DNA from: CAZBPZ01 sp964493955
GTDB taxonomy: Bacteria; Chloroflexota; Dehalococcoidia; Dehalococcoidales; Fen-1064
Length of the DNA stretch: 14,597 nt
Direction of reading: 5' to 3'
NCBI GenBank assembly: GCA_964493955.1
Contig: CAZBPZ010000041.1
Location: 1-14,597 of the forward strand
The notes under the pieces were generated by a model. It saw nothing but the letters and a program-made list of their open reading frames with translations. It made no database searches and was not told the origin of the DNA. Both the position numbers and the translations under genes were made by a program. The first letter of the stretch is position 1, and each line of letters opens with the position of its first letter. Positions 7,296 to 13,839 of this stretch are shown here, one piece after another.

Positions 7296-8117
7296 ATGCC
7301 CGAACTACCTGAGGTCGAGACCGTCCGTAACGAGCTGGCACCCCGTGTTATCGGGCGCACCATCCGGGATGTTACCCTGGTCTGGGACGGCATCGTCAGG
7401 GAGCCAGCCCCGGCCGAGTTCTGCGCCGGGGTCATCGGGCAGGCAGTTGAGTCGGTGCGGCGCCGTGGCAAGTATCTCTTCATCGGCCTCGGCAACGGGC
7501 GTTACCTCGTGGTGCACCTCAAGATGACCGGTTCCCTGATTGTGGGGTCGGCCACGGATGAGCCGCCGCGCTTCACGCGGGCGGTCATCCACCTGGACGA
7601 TGGTACCGCTGTCTTCTTCCGTGACCCGCGCAAGTTCGGCGTGCTCCGGCTGGTGGATGATGTTGGTTTCCTGGAGGACAGGCTCGGGCCGGAGCCACTG
7701 GACGAAGGTTTCACGCCGGAGGTCTTTGCCGGCCGGCTCGCCCGGCGCACCGCTCCCATCAAGGCCGCCCTGCTGGACCAGAAGGTGCTGGCCGGGGTGG
7801 GCAACATGTACGCCGACGAGGTCCTGCATGCCGCCGGCATCAACCCCTGGCGTCCGGCCGGCAGCCTAACGCGGGAGGAGACGGACCGCCTTTACCGGGA
7901 GATACGCCGTATCCTGTGGGCCGCCATCGGTAACAAGGGGGCCAGCGTTGATACCTACTTCCGGCCGGACGGCTCGGAGGGGAGCGCCCACTACGAGTTC
8001 AAGGTGGCCCACGGGCTGGGGGGTGGCCGGTGCTCCTACTGCGGAGGCGAAATCAGGCGCGAGGTGGTGCGGGGGCGCGGCAGCTACTACTGCCCCCGCT
8101 GCCAGCCGCTGAAGTGA
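7296..8117 (+). CDS. mutM: Formamidopyrimidine-DNA glycosylase (8-oxoguanine repair)
   Basis: 273 residues. The start at 7296 is fixed by MPELPEVETV, since the second-residue proline is the catalytic nucleophile exposed after Met removal, with Glu3 beside it. RRGKYL (Lys59) is the conserved beta-elimination lysine region, HLKMTGSL is typical, and NMYADEVLHAAGI lies in the H2TH DNA-binding domain. The C-terminal zinc finger is CSYC then 16 residues then CPRC. The enzyme excises oxidised purines such as 8-oxoG and cuts the abasic site. Full-length and apparently functional. It lies downstream of polA and ends 11 nt from the stop of a convergent membrane-protein gene. Confidence 0.97.
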   Translation: MPELPEVETVRNELAPRVIGRTIRDVTLVWDGIVREPAPAEFCAGVIGQAVESVRRRGKYLFIGLGNGRYLVVHLKMTGSLIVGSATDEPPRFTRAVIHLDDGTAVFFRDPRKFGVLRLVDDVGFLEDRLGPEPLDEGFTPEVFAGRLARRTAPIKAALLDQKVLAGVGNMYADEVLHAAGINPWRPAGSLTREETDRLYREIRRILWAAIGNKGASVDTYFRPDGSEGSAHYEFKVAHGLGGGRCSYCGGEIRREVVRGRGSYYCPRCQPLK

Positions 8118-8128
8118 GGGCCGGAGAA

Positions 8129-8317
8129 TCAGGCACGGGGGCGCACCAGCGGCACCAGGAAGACAATGCAGCCCGCCAGGAAGAGCACCCCGCCGATTAG
8201 CCCCAGCGGCCCGCCGTTGACCACTGCCTCGGCGATGAAGAAGAAGCTGCAGGCCACAAAAAGCAGCCATCCCCCCAGGTGAAAGCGGCGCTCGCGTCCA
8301 GTATCCGGGTTTGCCAT
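8129..8317 (-). CDS. Small two-helix membrane protein
   Basis: 62 residues; I do not recognise a family. After a charged start (MANPDTGRERRFH) two hydrophobic segments are seen, about 15-33 and 36-57, joined by a tight VVNGGP turn, and the protein ends VRPRA. The hairpin of two helices with a positive N-terminus suggests both ends are cytoplasmic. GAGG lies about 8 nt before the ATG. It starts 31 nt after the MFS transporter stop, so it is the last gene of that operon and could be an accessory or stabilising subunit of the transporter, though this is inference from position. It is convergent with mutM. Confidence 0.75.
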   Translation of the reverse strand: MANPDTGRERRFHLGGWLLFVACSFFFIAEAVVNGGPLGLIGGVLFLAGCIVFLVPLVRPRA

Positions 8318-8348
8318 GCTGTTTCCTCGGGTGTTGTTGTCCTTTGTC

Positions 8349-9656
8349 CTAGAGGCGTCTCAGGTTGGGCCGGAAAATAGAGGCGGCCAGGAAGAGCAAA
8401 GCGGTGACGGCGGCAAAGCTGCCGAGGGTAAGCGGTGCCCCGATGACGTCGGAGAGGGCGCCGATGGGCAGTGCCCCCAGTGGCTGCAGGCCGAAGGTGG
8501 TCATGAACAGGCCGGTAACACGGCCGCGCATGTGGGGCGGCGTGAGGCTCAGTACCAGGGCGTTGTTCAGGGACATGAAGGCCGTGCCGGTGGCGCCGGT
8601 TGCCGCCAGCAGCCCCAGGGAGACCCCGAACGTGCCCGGCCCGGCCACGGCGCAGAACAGCATCAGGGAGACGCCGAAGAGCACCCCTGACCCCAGCAGG
8701 ACACGCCCCTTGTAACGGTACTCGCCGAGCGAGGCCACCACCATTGACCCCACCACGGCCCCGCCCCCCACCATGGACATCATCAGCCCCAGCTCGGCCG
8801 GGCCGACGCCGAAGACCCGTTCCTGGAAGACCGGCAAAAAGTTTACATAAGGCATGGCCAGCACCACCGGCACTACCCCCATGATGAGCAGCTCCCTCAC
8901 GGTGCGGTCGCTACGCAGGTAGCGCACTCCGTCGAGGGCGTCGGCCAGCATGGAGCGGCCTGCCCGCATCTGCCGGTCCACCTCGCCCCTGATGGGAATC
9001 ATCAGGAGCAGAAGGACAAAGATAGTGTAGGCGGCGGCCTTGGAGTAGAAGGCCGGGGCCACCCCGAAGGCGCCGATAATAACGCCCGCCAGGGCCGGGC
9101 CGCCGATGCGTGTCATGTTCATAACGCCGGACGTCAGCGCCAGGGCATTAATCAGGTTATGGCCCTCCACCAGGTCCGGCACGTAGGCCTGCCGGGCCGG
9201 CTGGGTCAGGCCGGCGATGATGCCCACCGCCACCGAGGTGAGGATGATGTGCCATACCTCTATCACCCCGAGGGACACGAGCACCCCGATGAGCAGGGCA
9301 AACAGGCCGATGCCGAGCTGCCCTATGATGAGGAGGTTACGCTTTGGCAGGCGGTCAGCGGCAATACCGCCTACCAGCGAGCAGAACAGGATGGCGAAGC
9401 CCAGGGCAGCGCTGACGTAGCCGATGGAGGTAGCCAGCCCCGTCAGCTGGAATACCAGGTAGTTCTGGGCAAGCTGCTGCATCTGCAGCGCCAGGAAGGC
9501 CACCAGCGTGCCGGTTATGAACAGGCGGAAGTTGCGGCTCCGCAGCGAGGAGAAACTGGCCAGCCAGGGCCGCTGCGGGGGCCCTTCTTCTGAAAAGGGA
9601 GGCACCCCTGAAGAAGGGGTGCCGCTCGGATGGTTACCCTGTGGGCCGTCTTGCAT
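8349..9656 (-). CDS. MFS transporter (MFS_3 / drug-exporter-like)
   Basis: 435 residues from the ATG at 9656. This start is chosen because the extended -10 at 9737-9742 would start transcription near 9730, making the longer in-frame reading from 9917 impossible for this promoter; the extra N-terminus also looks non-coding. After a roughly 40-residue hydrophilic N-terminus come about 12 hydrophobic helices, with GGIAADRLPKRNLL as the conserved loop between helices 2 and 3 and GLTQPARQAYVPDLV later. The pattern resembles the MFS_3/EntS-type exporter group. The substrate is unknown. The small membrane gene follows 31 nt downstream. The early codons can form two competing hairpins (9582-9623). 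Confidence 0.88.
   Translation of the reverse strand: MQDGPQGNHPSGTPSSGVPPFSEEGPPQRPWLASFSSLRSRNFRLFITGTLVAFLALQMQQLAQNYLVFQLTGLATSIGYVSAALGFAILFCSLVGGIAADRLPKRNLLIIGQLGIGLFALLIGVLVSLGVIEVWHIILTSVAVGIIAGLTQPARQAYVPDLVEGHNLINALALTSGVMNMTRIGGPALAGVIIGAFGVAPAFYSKAAAYTIFVLLLLMIPIRGEVDRQMRAGRSMLADALDGVRYLRSDRTVRELLIMGVVPVVLAMPYVNFLPVFQERVFGVGPAELGLMMSMVGGGAVVGSMVVASLGEYRYKGRVLLGSGVLFGVSLMLFCAVAGPGTFGVSLGLLAATGATGTAFMSLNNALVLSLTPPHMRGRVTGLFMTTFGLQPLGALPIGALSDVIGAPLTLGSFAAVTALLFLAASIFRPNLRRL
9582..9623 (-). repeat. Two overlapping alternative hairpins in the 5' coding region of the MFS gene
   Basis: Hairpin A pairs 9601-9608 with 9616-9623 (GGCACCCC/GGGGTGCC, 8 bp, 7-nt loop). Hairpin B pairs 9582-9590 with 9610-9618 (CCCTTCTTC/GAAGAAGGG, 9 bp). 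They share 9616-9618 and cannot both form. In the minus-strand transcript hairpin A is followed by TCCCTTTTC. The structures fall around codons 12-25. Confidence 0.6.
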
Positions 9657-9736
9657 TGCTGCCCTGTCCTGGTAGTAAATGGTGCCGGGGTGTGGTTGGC
9701 CGGCGGCTGAAGATGGGGCACCGGCGCACCGTACCC

Positions 9737-9742
9737 ATGATA
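9737..9742 (-). promoter_or_regulatory. Extended -10 promoter of the MFS gene
   Basis: Minus strand CCGTGCTATCAT: TATCAT with a TGC extension. Predicted start near 9730, leaving a leader of about 74 nt to the ATG at 9656. No clear -35. It faces the promoter at 9781-9786; the two -10 elements are 38 bp apart, flanked by an imperfect inverted repeat (9741-9750 and 9773-9782, 8 of 10 matching). Confidence 0.6.
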
Positions 9743-9780
9743 GCACGGGTACGCACTGGCGGTACAGCCTGGAGCCGTGG

Positions 9781-9786
9781 TAAAAT
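9781..9786 (+). promoter_or_regulatory. Extended -10 promoter of the 38-residue ORF
   Basis: CCGTGGTAAAAT: TAAAAT with TG at 9778-9779. Predicted start near 9793, giving a leader of about 24 nt with GGAGGAG at 9802-9808. No clear -35. Confidence 0.6.
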
Positions 9787-9816
9787 GGAGACCGGTACGG
9801 CGGAGGAGACAAGGCT

Positions 9817-9933
9817 ATGACAGCCGCGCCCCGGAAAGATGACCTGAAGACGTTCATTGAGAACGTCAACAAGAAAGACAGGCGGAACGGCAGGAAGATT
9901 ACCTTCGGTTTCACCAAGCGGAAGCGGAGGTAA
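9817..9933 (+). CDS. Small very basic protein, 38 residues, unknown
   Basis: ATG at 9817, TAA at 9931-9933. The protein has seven Arg and seven Lys against four acidic residues (net about +10), with a middle DLKTFIENVNKKDRRNG that can be helical and a tail ITFGFTKRKRR. Coding is supported by GGAGGAG 8 nt before the ATG, an extended -10 promoter (9781-9786) at the right distance, and G or C at the third position in 31 of 38 codons, as in its neighbours. I do not recognise a family. Charge suggests nucleic-acid or ribosome binding, but this is inference. It is divergent from the MFS gene and convergent with the DUF502 gene. It could also be a leader peptide, though no gene follows on this strand in the window. 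Confidence 0.7.
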   Translation: MTAAPRKDDLKTFIENVNKKDRRNGRKITFGFTKRKRR

Positions 9934-9969
9934 AGTTTCCCCCCTCCTGGCCCGGCCGGCCCGATGACG

Positions 9970-10683
9970 CTAGCTGCTTGCCGGGTCGCCCCGGGTGGCA
10001 GCCCTGGCGTGGCGCCGGCTGGCGGTGCGCCGCCGGACTTCCTGCTGGTGGCTGAAGACTTTCTCGTGGATTTCGTCAGGGGATAGTCGCCCGCCGGATA
10101 CCACCATCTTCAGGGCGGTATCAATGGAAAGGTCGGTCCAGATGACGTCCTCCTCGTGGACAATCTGGAGGAAGCCGGAGGTGGGGTTGGGGGAGGTGGG
10201 GATGAAGATGTTGAGGAGGCGCTGCCCGGAGGTGTCGCGCGTCTCGTTGGTAACAAAGCCGATGGTGCGGATACCCTTCCTCGGGAACTCTACCAGCACC
10301 ACGTGCATGTAGCCGGTATCACCGGGGTCGGCAAAGCTCTGCAGAATCTGCCGGATGCCATTGTACAGGGGACGTGCAATCGGCACCTTGGAGACTATCC
10401 GCTCGGCGAAGGCGATGAGCCGGCGCCCGAAGACGTTGCTGGCTATCACCCCCAGGATATACACCAGCGCCAGCGTGATGCCAAACCCCACCCCCGGGAT
10501 TTTCCGCCCGAAAATCGGCTCAAGCACGGGCTGGAGAATGCCGTCAATGCTTTCGAAGGCCCATATCAGTATCCAGATTGTAACACCCAGTGGCACCGCT
10601 ACGAGCAGCCCCGCCAGCAGGTGCGCCCGCATCCTGCGGCCGATTCGCCTGATTAGTGTCGGCTTGTCCTGCCTTATGACCAC
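9970..10683 (-). CDS. DUF502 family membrane protein
   Basis: 237 residues from a GTG at 10683 with GAGGGAGG just ahead. Two hydrophobic segments, about 22-43 and 66-83, are followed by the family core with ERIVSKVPIARPLYNGIRQI (94-113), VLVEFPRKGIRTIGFVTNE and NIFIPTSPNPTSGFL. This is the pattern of DUF502 proteins, which are inner-membrane proteins with a soluble C-terminal part; their biochemical role is not established. The last 30 residues are Arg-rich and hydrophilic. The gene follows the PflX-like gene after 72 nt and is probably the last of the gltX run, although a separate promoter in that gap cannot be excluded. Confidence 0.9.
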   Translation of the reverse strand: MVIRQDKPTLIRRIGRRMRAHLLAGLLVAVPLGVTIWILIWAFESIDGILQPVLEPIFGRKIPGVGFGITLALVYILGVIASNVFGRRLIAFAERIVSKVPIARPLYNGIRQILQSFADPGDTGYMHVVLVEFPRKGIRTIGFVTNETRDTSGQRLLNIFIPTSPNPTSGFLQIVHEEDVIWTDLSIDTALKMVVSGGRLSPDEIHEKVFSHQQEVRRRTASRRHARAATRGDPASS

Positions 10684-10755
10684 AGGCCTCCCTCGCAGGT
10701 GGTTTGGCCGCCGTCCTGGGCCGGGGCCCCTGCCGGGCCCGCCGGTACTTCTATC

Positions 10756-11754
10756 CTAGCGGTTCCGGGGGGTGGATTCAAACGGGTGGGCCGGCCGCCG
10801 GAAGTCGGGCCGGTAGGTATCGGGCGAGGCTAGCCCCTGCACCCAGCCGTTCTCCAGGCCGAGCCGTGTCACCGCTGATGTCACCCGGCGGTACTCGGCG
10901 GCGGTGAGCCGCCGCGCCAGCTCGGGGTAACGGTAGGCCCGGTGCGCCGGGTAGTACTGGGACATGACGCTGATGGTCACCCGCGGCGATACTTTTCTTG
11001 CCAGCCACCGCAGCGAGTTCACTGTGCCGGAGAGGTCGCCGGGGAGCACCAGCAGCCGGACGATGAGCCCGCTCACCGCCACGCCGCTGTCATCCGTCTG
11101 CAGGTTGCCCACCTGCCGGTACATCTCCCTGATGGCGGCCCGGGCGTGGGCCACGTAGCGCCGTACCCCGGAGTAGCGCCGGGCGGCCGCGTCCGAGGCG
11201 TAGCGCAGGTCGGCCAGGTAGATACTTACCACGCCCTCAAGGGCGCGCAGCGTTGCCAGCGAGTCGTAGCTGCTGGTGTTGTAGACGATGGGCACCCGCA
11301 GCCCCAGCGGCACGGCTTCCACCAGCGTGCGTACCAGGCCGGGCACAAAGTGGGAGGGAGTGACAAAGTTGATGTTATGGCAGCCGAGCCTGTCCTGCAG
11401 GTAGAGCAGGCGCTCGGCCAGCTGGCGTGGTGTCAGCACCTGGAACGCATCCGGCTGCTCGGGCTGGCTTATCTGGGAGTTCTGGCAATAGACGCAGCTC
11501 AGGTTGCAGTTGCCCAGGAAGACGGTACCGGAGCCGCGCGCCCCGGAGATGGCCGGCTCTTCCCCGTGGTGGTCGCAGATGCTGGCTACCAGTAGTTCCG
11601 GCCCGCTGCGGCAGGCCCCCCGCTCGCCGGCCAGCCGGTTGACACGGCACTCACGGGGGCAGATATCGCAGGCCGCCAGCCGGGCCTCGAGGGCCCTGGC
11701 CCGGCGCGCCAGCTCGCCGCTGCGGTAGAGGGAGACATACCCCGGCGCCTGCAC
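10756..11754 (-). CDS. Radical SAM protein, PflX / pyruvate formate-lyase activase-like
   Basis: 332 residues from a GTG at 11754; GGGGAGG lies about 8 nt ahead. The radical SAM cluster motif is CNLSCVYC (83-90). Before it is a Cys-rich segment with Cys29, Cys32, Cys36 and Cys48 (CDICPRECRVNR then GAC), as in the COG1313/PflX group, which may hold a further metal site. GTVFLGNCNLSC, NINFVTPSHFVP and VYNTSSYDS are typical of this group. The natural substrate of the group is not established; no pyruvate formate-lyase or AMMECR1/MEMO partner gene is in view. It starts 20 nt after the gltX stop, so it is likely co-transcribed. Confidence 0.88.
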   Translation of the reverse strand: MQAPGYVSLYRSGELARRARALEARLAACDICPRECRVNRLAGERGACRSGPELLVASICDHHGEEPAISGARGSGTVFLGNCNLSCVYCQNSQISQPEQPDAFQVLTPRQLAERLLYLQDRLGCHNINFVTPSHFVPGLVRTLVEAVPLGLRVPIVYNTSSYDSLATLRALEGVVSIYLADLRYASDAAARRYSGVRRYVAHARAAIREMYRQVGNLQTDDSGVAVSGLIVRLLVLPGDLSGTVNSLRWLARKVSPRVTISVMSQYYPAHRAYRYPELARRLTAAEYRRVTSAVTRLGLENGWVQGLASPDTYRPDFRRPAHPFESTPRNR

Positions 11755-11774
11755 CCGGCCGCACCTCCCCCCGC

Positions 11775-13235
11775 CTAGAGCTTGTCCAGGGCGGCGTCAA
11801 TCCGCTTGAGGCAGGTCTCCTTGCCCAGGACAGACATGGTATCAAAAAGCGGCGGGGCCGCCGTCTGCCCGGTGACGGCCACCCGCAGCGCCCCGAAGAG
11901 CTGGCCCGTTTTCAGCCCCAGCTCCTCCGCCAGCGGGCGCAGCAGGCCCTCAAGCGCCCCGGCCGAGAAGTCGGCCAGGGCCGCCAGTCGCTGGCGGGAG
12001 ACGGCCAGGGCGCGGCGGGTCGATTCGGGTGTCATCCCCTTGCCCACCAGCAGGGCCCCGTCATACTCCAGGTGGTCGGTGAAGAAGAAGGTGGTGAGGG
12101 GGGCAATGTCGGCCAGTGTCCTCACCCGCTCCTGCACCAGGGGGGTTATCCGGGCCACGTACTCCCGCGAGAGGGGCCGGGGTACCCCGGGCGGGAGGTC
12201 ACGCTCCAGGAAGGCGAGGGCGCGCTCCAGGAAGTCCTCCGGCTCAAGGCGGCGGATGTAGACCCCGTTCATCCAGTCCAGCTTCTGGCGGTTGAAGACG
12301 GCCGCCGTCTTGCTGACACGCTCCAGGGAGAAGTTCTCGATGAGCTGCTGGCGGCTGAGCAGCTCCGTCCGGTCGTCCAGCGACCAGCCCAGCAGTGCCA
12401 GGAAATTGAGCATCGCCTCCGGCAGGTAGCCGGCCTGGCGGAACTCGCTGATGGCCACCGCCCCGTGGCGCTTGCTCAGCTTGGAGCGGTCCGGCCCGAG
12501 CAGCATCGGCAGGTGGGCAAATTGGGGTGGCTCGTAGCCCATGGCCTCGTAGAGCAGGACATGGCGCGGCGTGCTGGAGAGCCACTCCTCGGCCCGGAGT
12601 ACGTGGCTTATCTTCATGGCGTGGTCATCCACGATGTTGGCCAGGTGGTAGGTGGGGAAACCATCGGACTTGAGCAGCACCAGGTCATCCAGCGTGCTGT
12701 TCTCAACCACCACCTCGCCCCTTATCAGGTCGTGAAAGCGGGTCTGGCCGCCGAGCGGCGTCTTGAAGCGCACCACCGGGGTGATGCCCTTCGCCTCGAA
12801 CTCGGCCCGCTCGCTGCGGCTGAGCTCGCGGCAGCGCCGGTCATAACCCGGCGGCTGCTTGCGCCGTATCTGTTCCTGGCGCATCAGGGCCAGCCGCTCC
12901 GGTGAGCAGTAGCAGTAGTAGGCGTGCCCCCTTTCCACCAGCTCCCGGGCGGCCGCCTGGTAGAGCTCGAGCCGCTGCGACTGAAAGTAAGGCCCGAACT
13001 CCCCGCCCACCTCCGGGCCTTCGTCCCAGTCTATCCCCAGCCAGCGCAGGCCCTCCAGGATTTGCTCCACCGCCCCCGCAACGTAGCGCTCGCGGTCCGT
13101 GTCCTCAATGCGGAGGACGAATCTGCCGCCGTGGTGCCGGGCAAAGAGCCAGGCGAAGAGGGCGGAGCGCATGTTGCCCACGTGCGGCTGGCCGGTAGGG
13201 CTGGGAGCGAAGCGGGTCCTGACCTGGGGAGCCAC
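11775..13235 (-). CDS. gltX: Glutamyl-tRNA synthetase
   Basis: 486 residues, normal length, from a GTG at 13235 with GGGAGG 6 nt ahead. Class I signatures are present: PSPTGQPHVGN (11-21, HIGH region) and SKLSKRHGA (251-259, KMSKS loop). LRIEDTDRER and the C-terminal anticodon-binding region are also clear. The zinc-site region has Cys108, Cys110 and Cys135, but the fourth position is Glu137 where E. coli has His, so zinc binding is uncertain. It charges tRNA-Glu, and in many bacteria lacking GlnRS also tRNA-Gln; whether that holds here cannot be seen. The RDD stop is only 2 nt before this start and lies within its ribosome-binding region, so the two are translationally coupled. Confidence 0.97.
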   Translation of the reverse strand: MAPQVRTRFAPSPTGQPHVGNMRSALFAWLFARHHGGRFVLRIEDTDRERYVAGAVEQILEGLRWLGIDWDEGPEVGGEFGPYFQSQRLELYQAAARELVERGHAYYCYCSPERLALMRQEQIRRKQPPGYDRRCRELSRSERAEFEAKGITPVVRFKTPLGGQTRFHDLIRGEVVVENSTLDDLVLLKSDGFPTYHLANIVDDHAMKISHVLRAEEWLSSTPRHVLLYEAMGYEPPQFAHLPMLLGPDRSKLSKRHGAVAISEFRQAGYLPEAMLNFLALLGWSLDDRTELLSRQQLIENFSLERVSKTAAVFNRQKLDWMNGVYIRRLEPEDFLERALAFLERDLPPGVPRPLSREYVARITPLVQERVRTLADIAPLTTFFFTDHLEYDGALLVGKGMTPESTRRALAVSRQRLAALADFSAGALEGLLRPLAEELGLKTGQLFGALRVAVTGQTAAPPLFDTMSVLGKETCLKRIDAALDKL

Positions 13236-13237
13236 GG

Positions 13238-13765
13238 CTACCTCCCGGCTGGCGGGCTCGGGGCAGTGGCTGCCCGAACGACGAAGGTATCAGCAATCTT
13301 GTCATGGAAGCCCTGGTGGCGGGAGTCGAAGGCCACCCAGAGGAAGCCGGTCAGTGCCAGCAGGGCGGAGATGATGTAACCCAGGAAGCGCATGGCGGCC
13401 CCGCTCCAGCCGATGTGGCTGCCGTCAAAGCGAACGATCCGGATTTTGAACAGCATCTTCCCCGGGGTCTGGCCACGCCAGCCCCAGAAGCCGATGAAGT
13501 AGGCCACGAATATCAGGAAGAAGATGGCACCGCTGATGGCCCAGGAGTAAGATGTGTAACCGACCACCCCGTCCGGCATCGCCGGGTCCACCGCCTCTCC
13601 ACCCCAGAAGCCGGCGCCGGTGGCCAGCCCCCACAGCCCGTTGTAGAGGCGGCTGACCAGCACCAGTATGACAATGTCCACCAGCAGGGCTGCCAGCCGC
13701 ATCCAGATGCCGGCGTAATCAACCGTGTAGCTTTCGCTGCGGATTCTCCGGGCTAGGACCTGCAT
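13238..13765 (-). CDS. RDD family membrane protein
   Basis: 175 residues from the ATG at 13765, chosen because AGGAGG lies 10 nt ahead and the promoter at 13814-13819 begins transcription inside any longer reading. The name-giving residues are visible: Arg23 and Asp30 in IWMRLAALLVD, and the late FDSRHQGFHDKIADTFVV. Hydrophobic segments lie at about 22-40, 76-95 and 123-144, with a conserved RGQTPGKMLFKIRIV (97-111). RDD proteins are integral membrane proteins; some are suggested to transport ions or compatible solutes, and none of that can be assigned here. It heads the tightly spaced run with gltX. Confidence 0.9.
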   Translation of the reverse strand: MQVLARRIRSESYTVDYAGIWMRLAALLVDIVILVLVSRLYNGLWGLATGAGFWGGEAVDPAMPDGVVGYTSYSWAISGAIFFLIFVAYFIGFWGWRGQTPGKMLFKIRIVRFDGSHIGWSGAAMRFLGYIISALLALTGFLWVAFDSRHQGFHDKIADTFVVRAATAPSPPAGR

Positions 13766-13813
13766 GGCTTTGCTACCTCCTGCCGGGAAGGCACCTTCTG
13801 TCCACCCGGTCAC

Positions 13814-13819
13814 ATTCTA
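13814..13819 (-). promoter_or_regulatory. Extended -10 promoter of the RDD-gltX run
   Basis: Minus strand GGTGGTAGAAT: TAGAAT with a TGG extension. Predicted start near 13807, leader about 42 nt to the ATG at 13765. A second TAGAAT at 13837-13842 overlaps the stop of the upstream gene and lacks the TG extension. This would let the gltX run be transcribed apart from the rluD-like gene. Confidence 0.55.
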
Positions 13820-13839
13820 CCACCGTCCGCGGCAACATT

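Noticed and set aside
9657..9917. N-terminal extension of the MFS protein by 87 residues
   Set aside because: It runs through the divergent promoters and most of the opposite small ORF, and the predicted MFS transcript starts near 9730.
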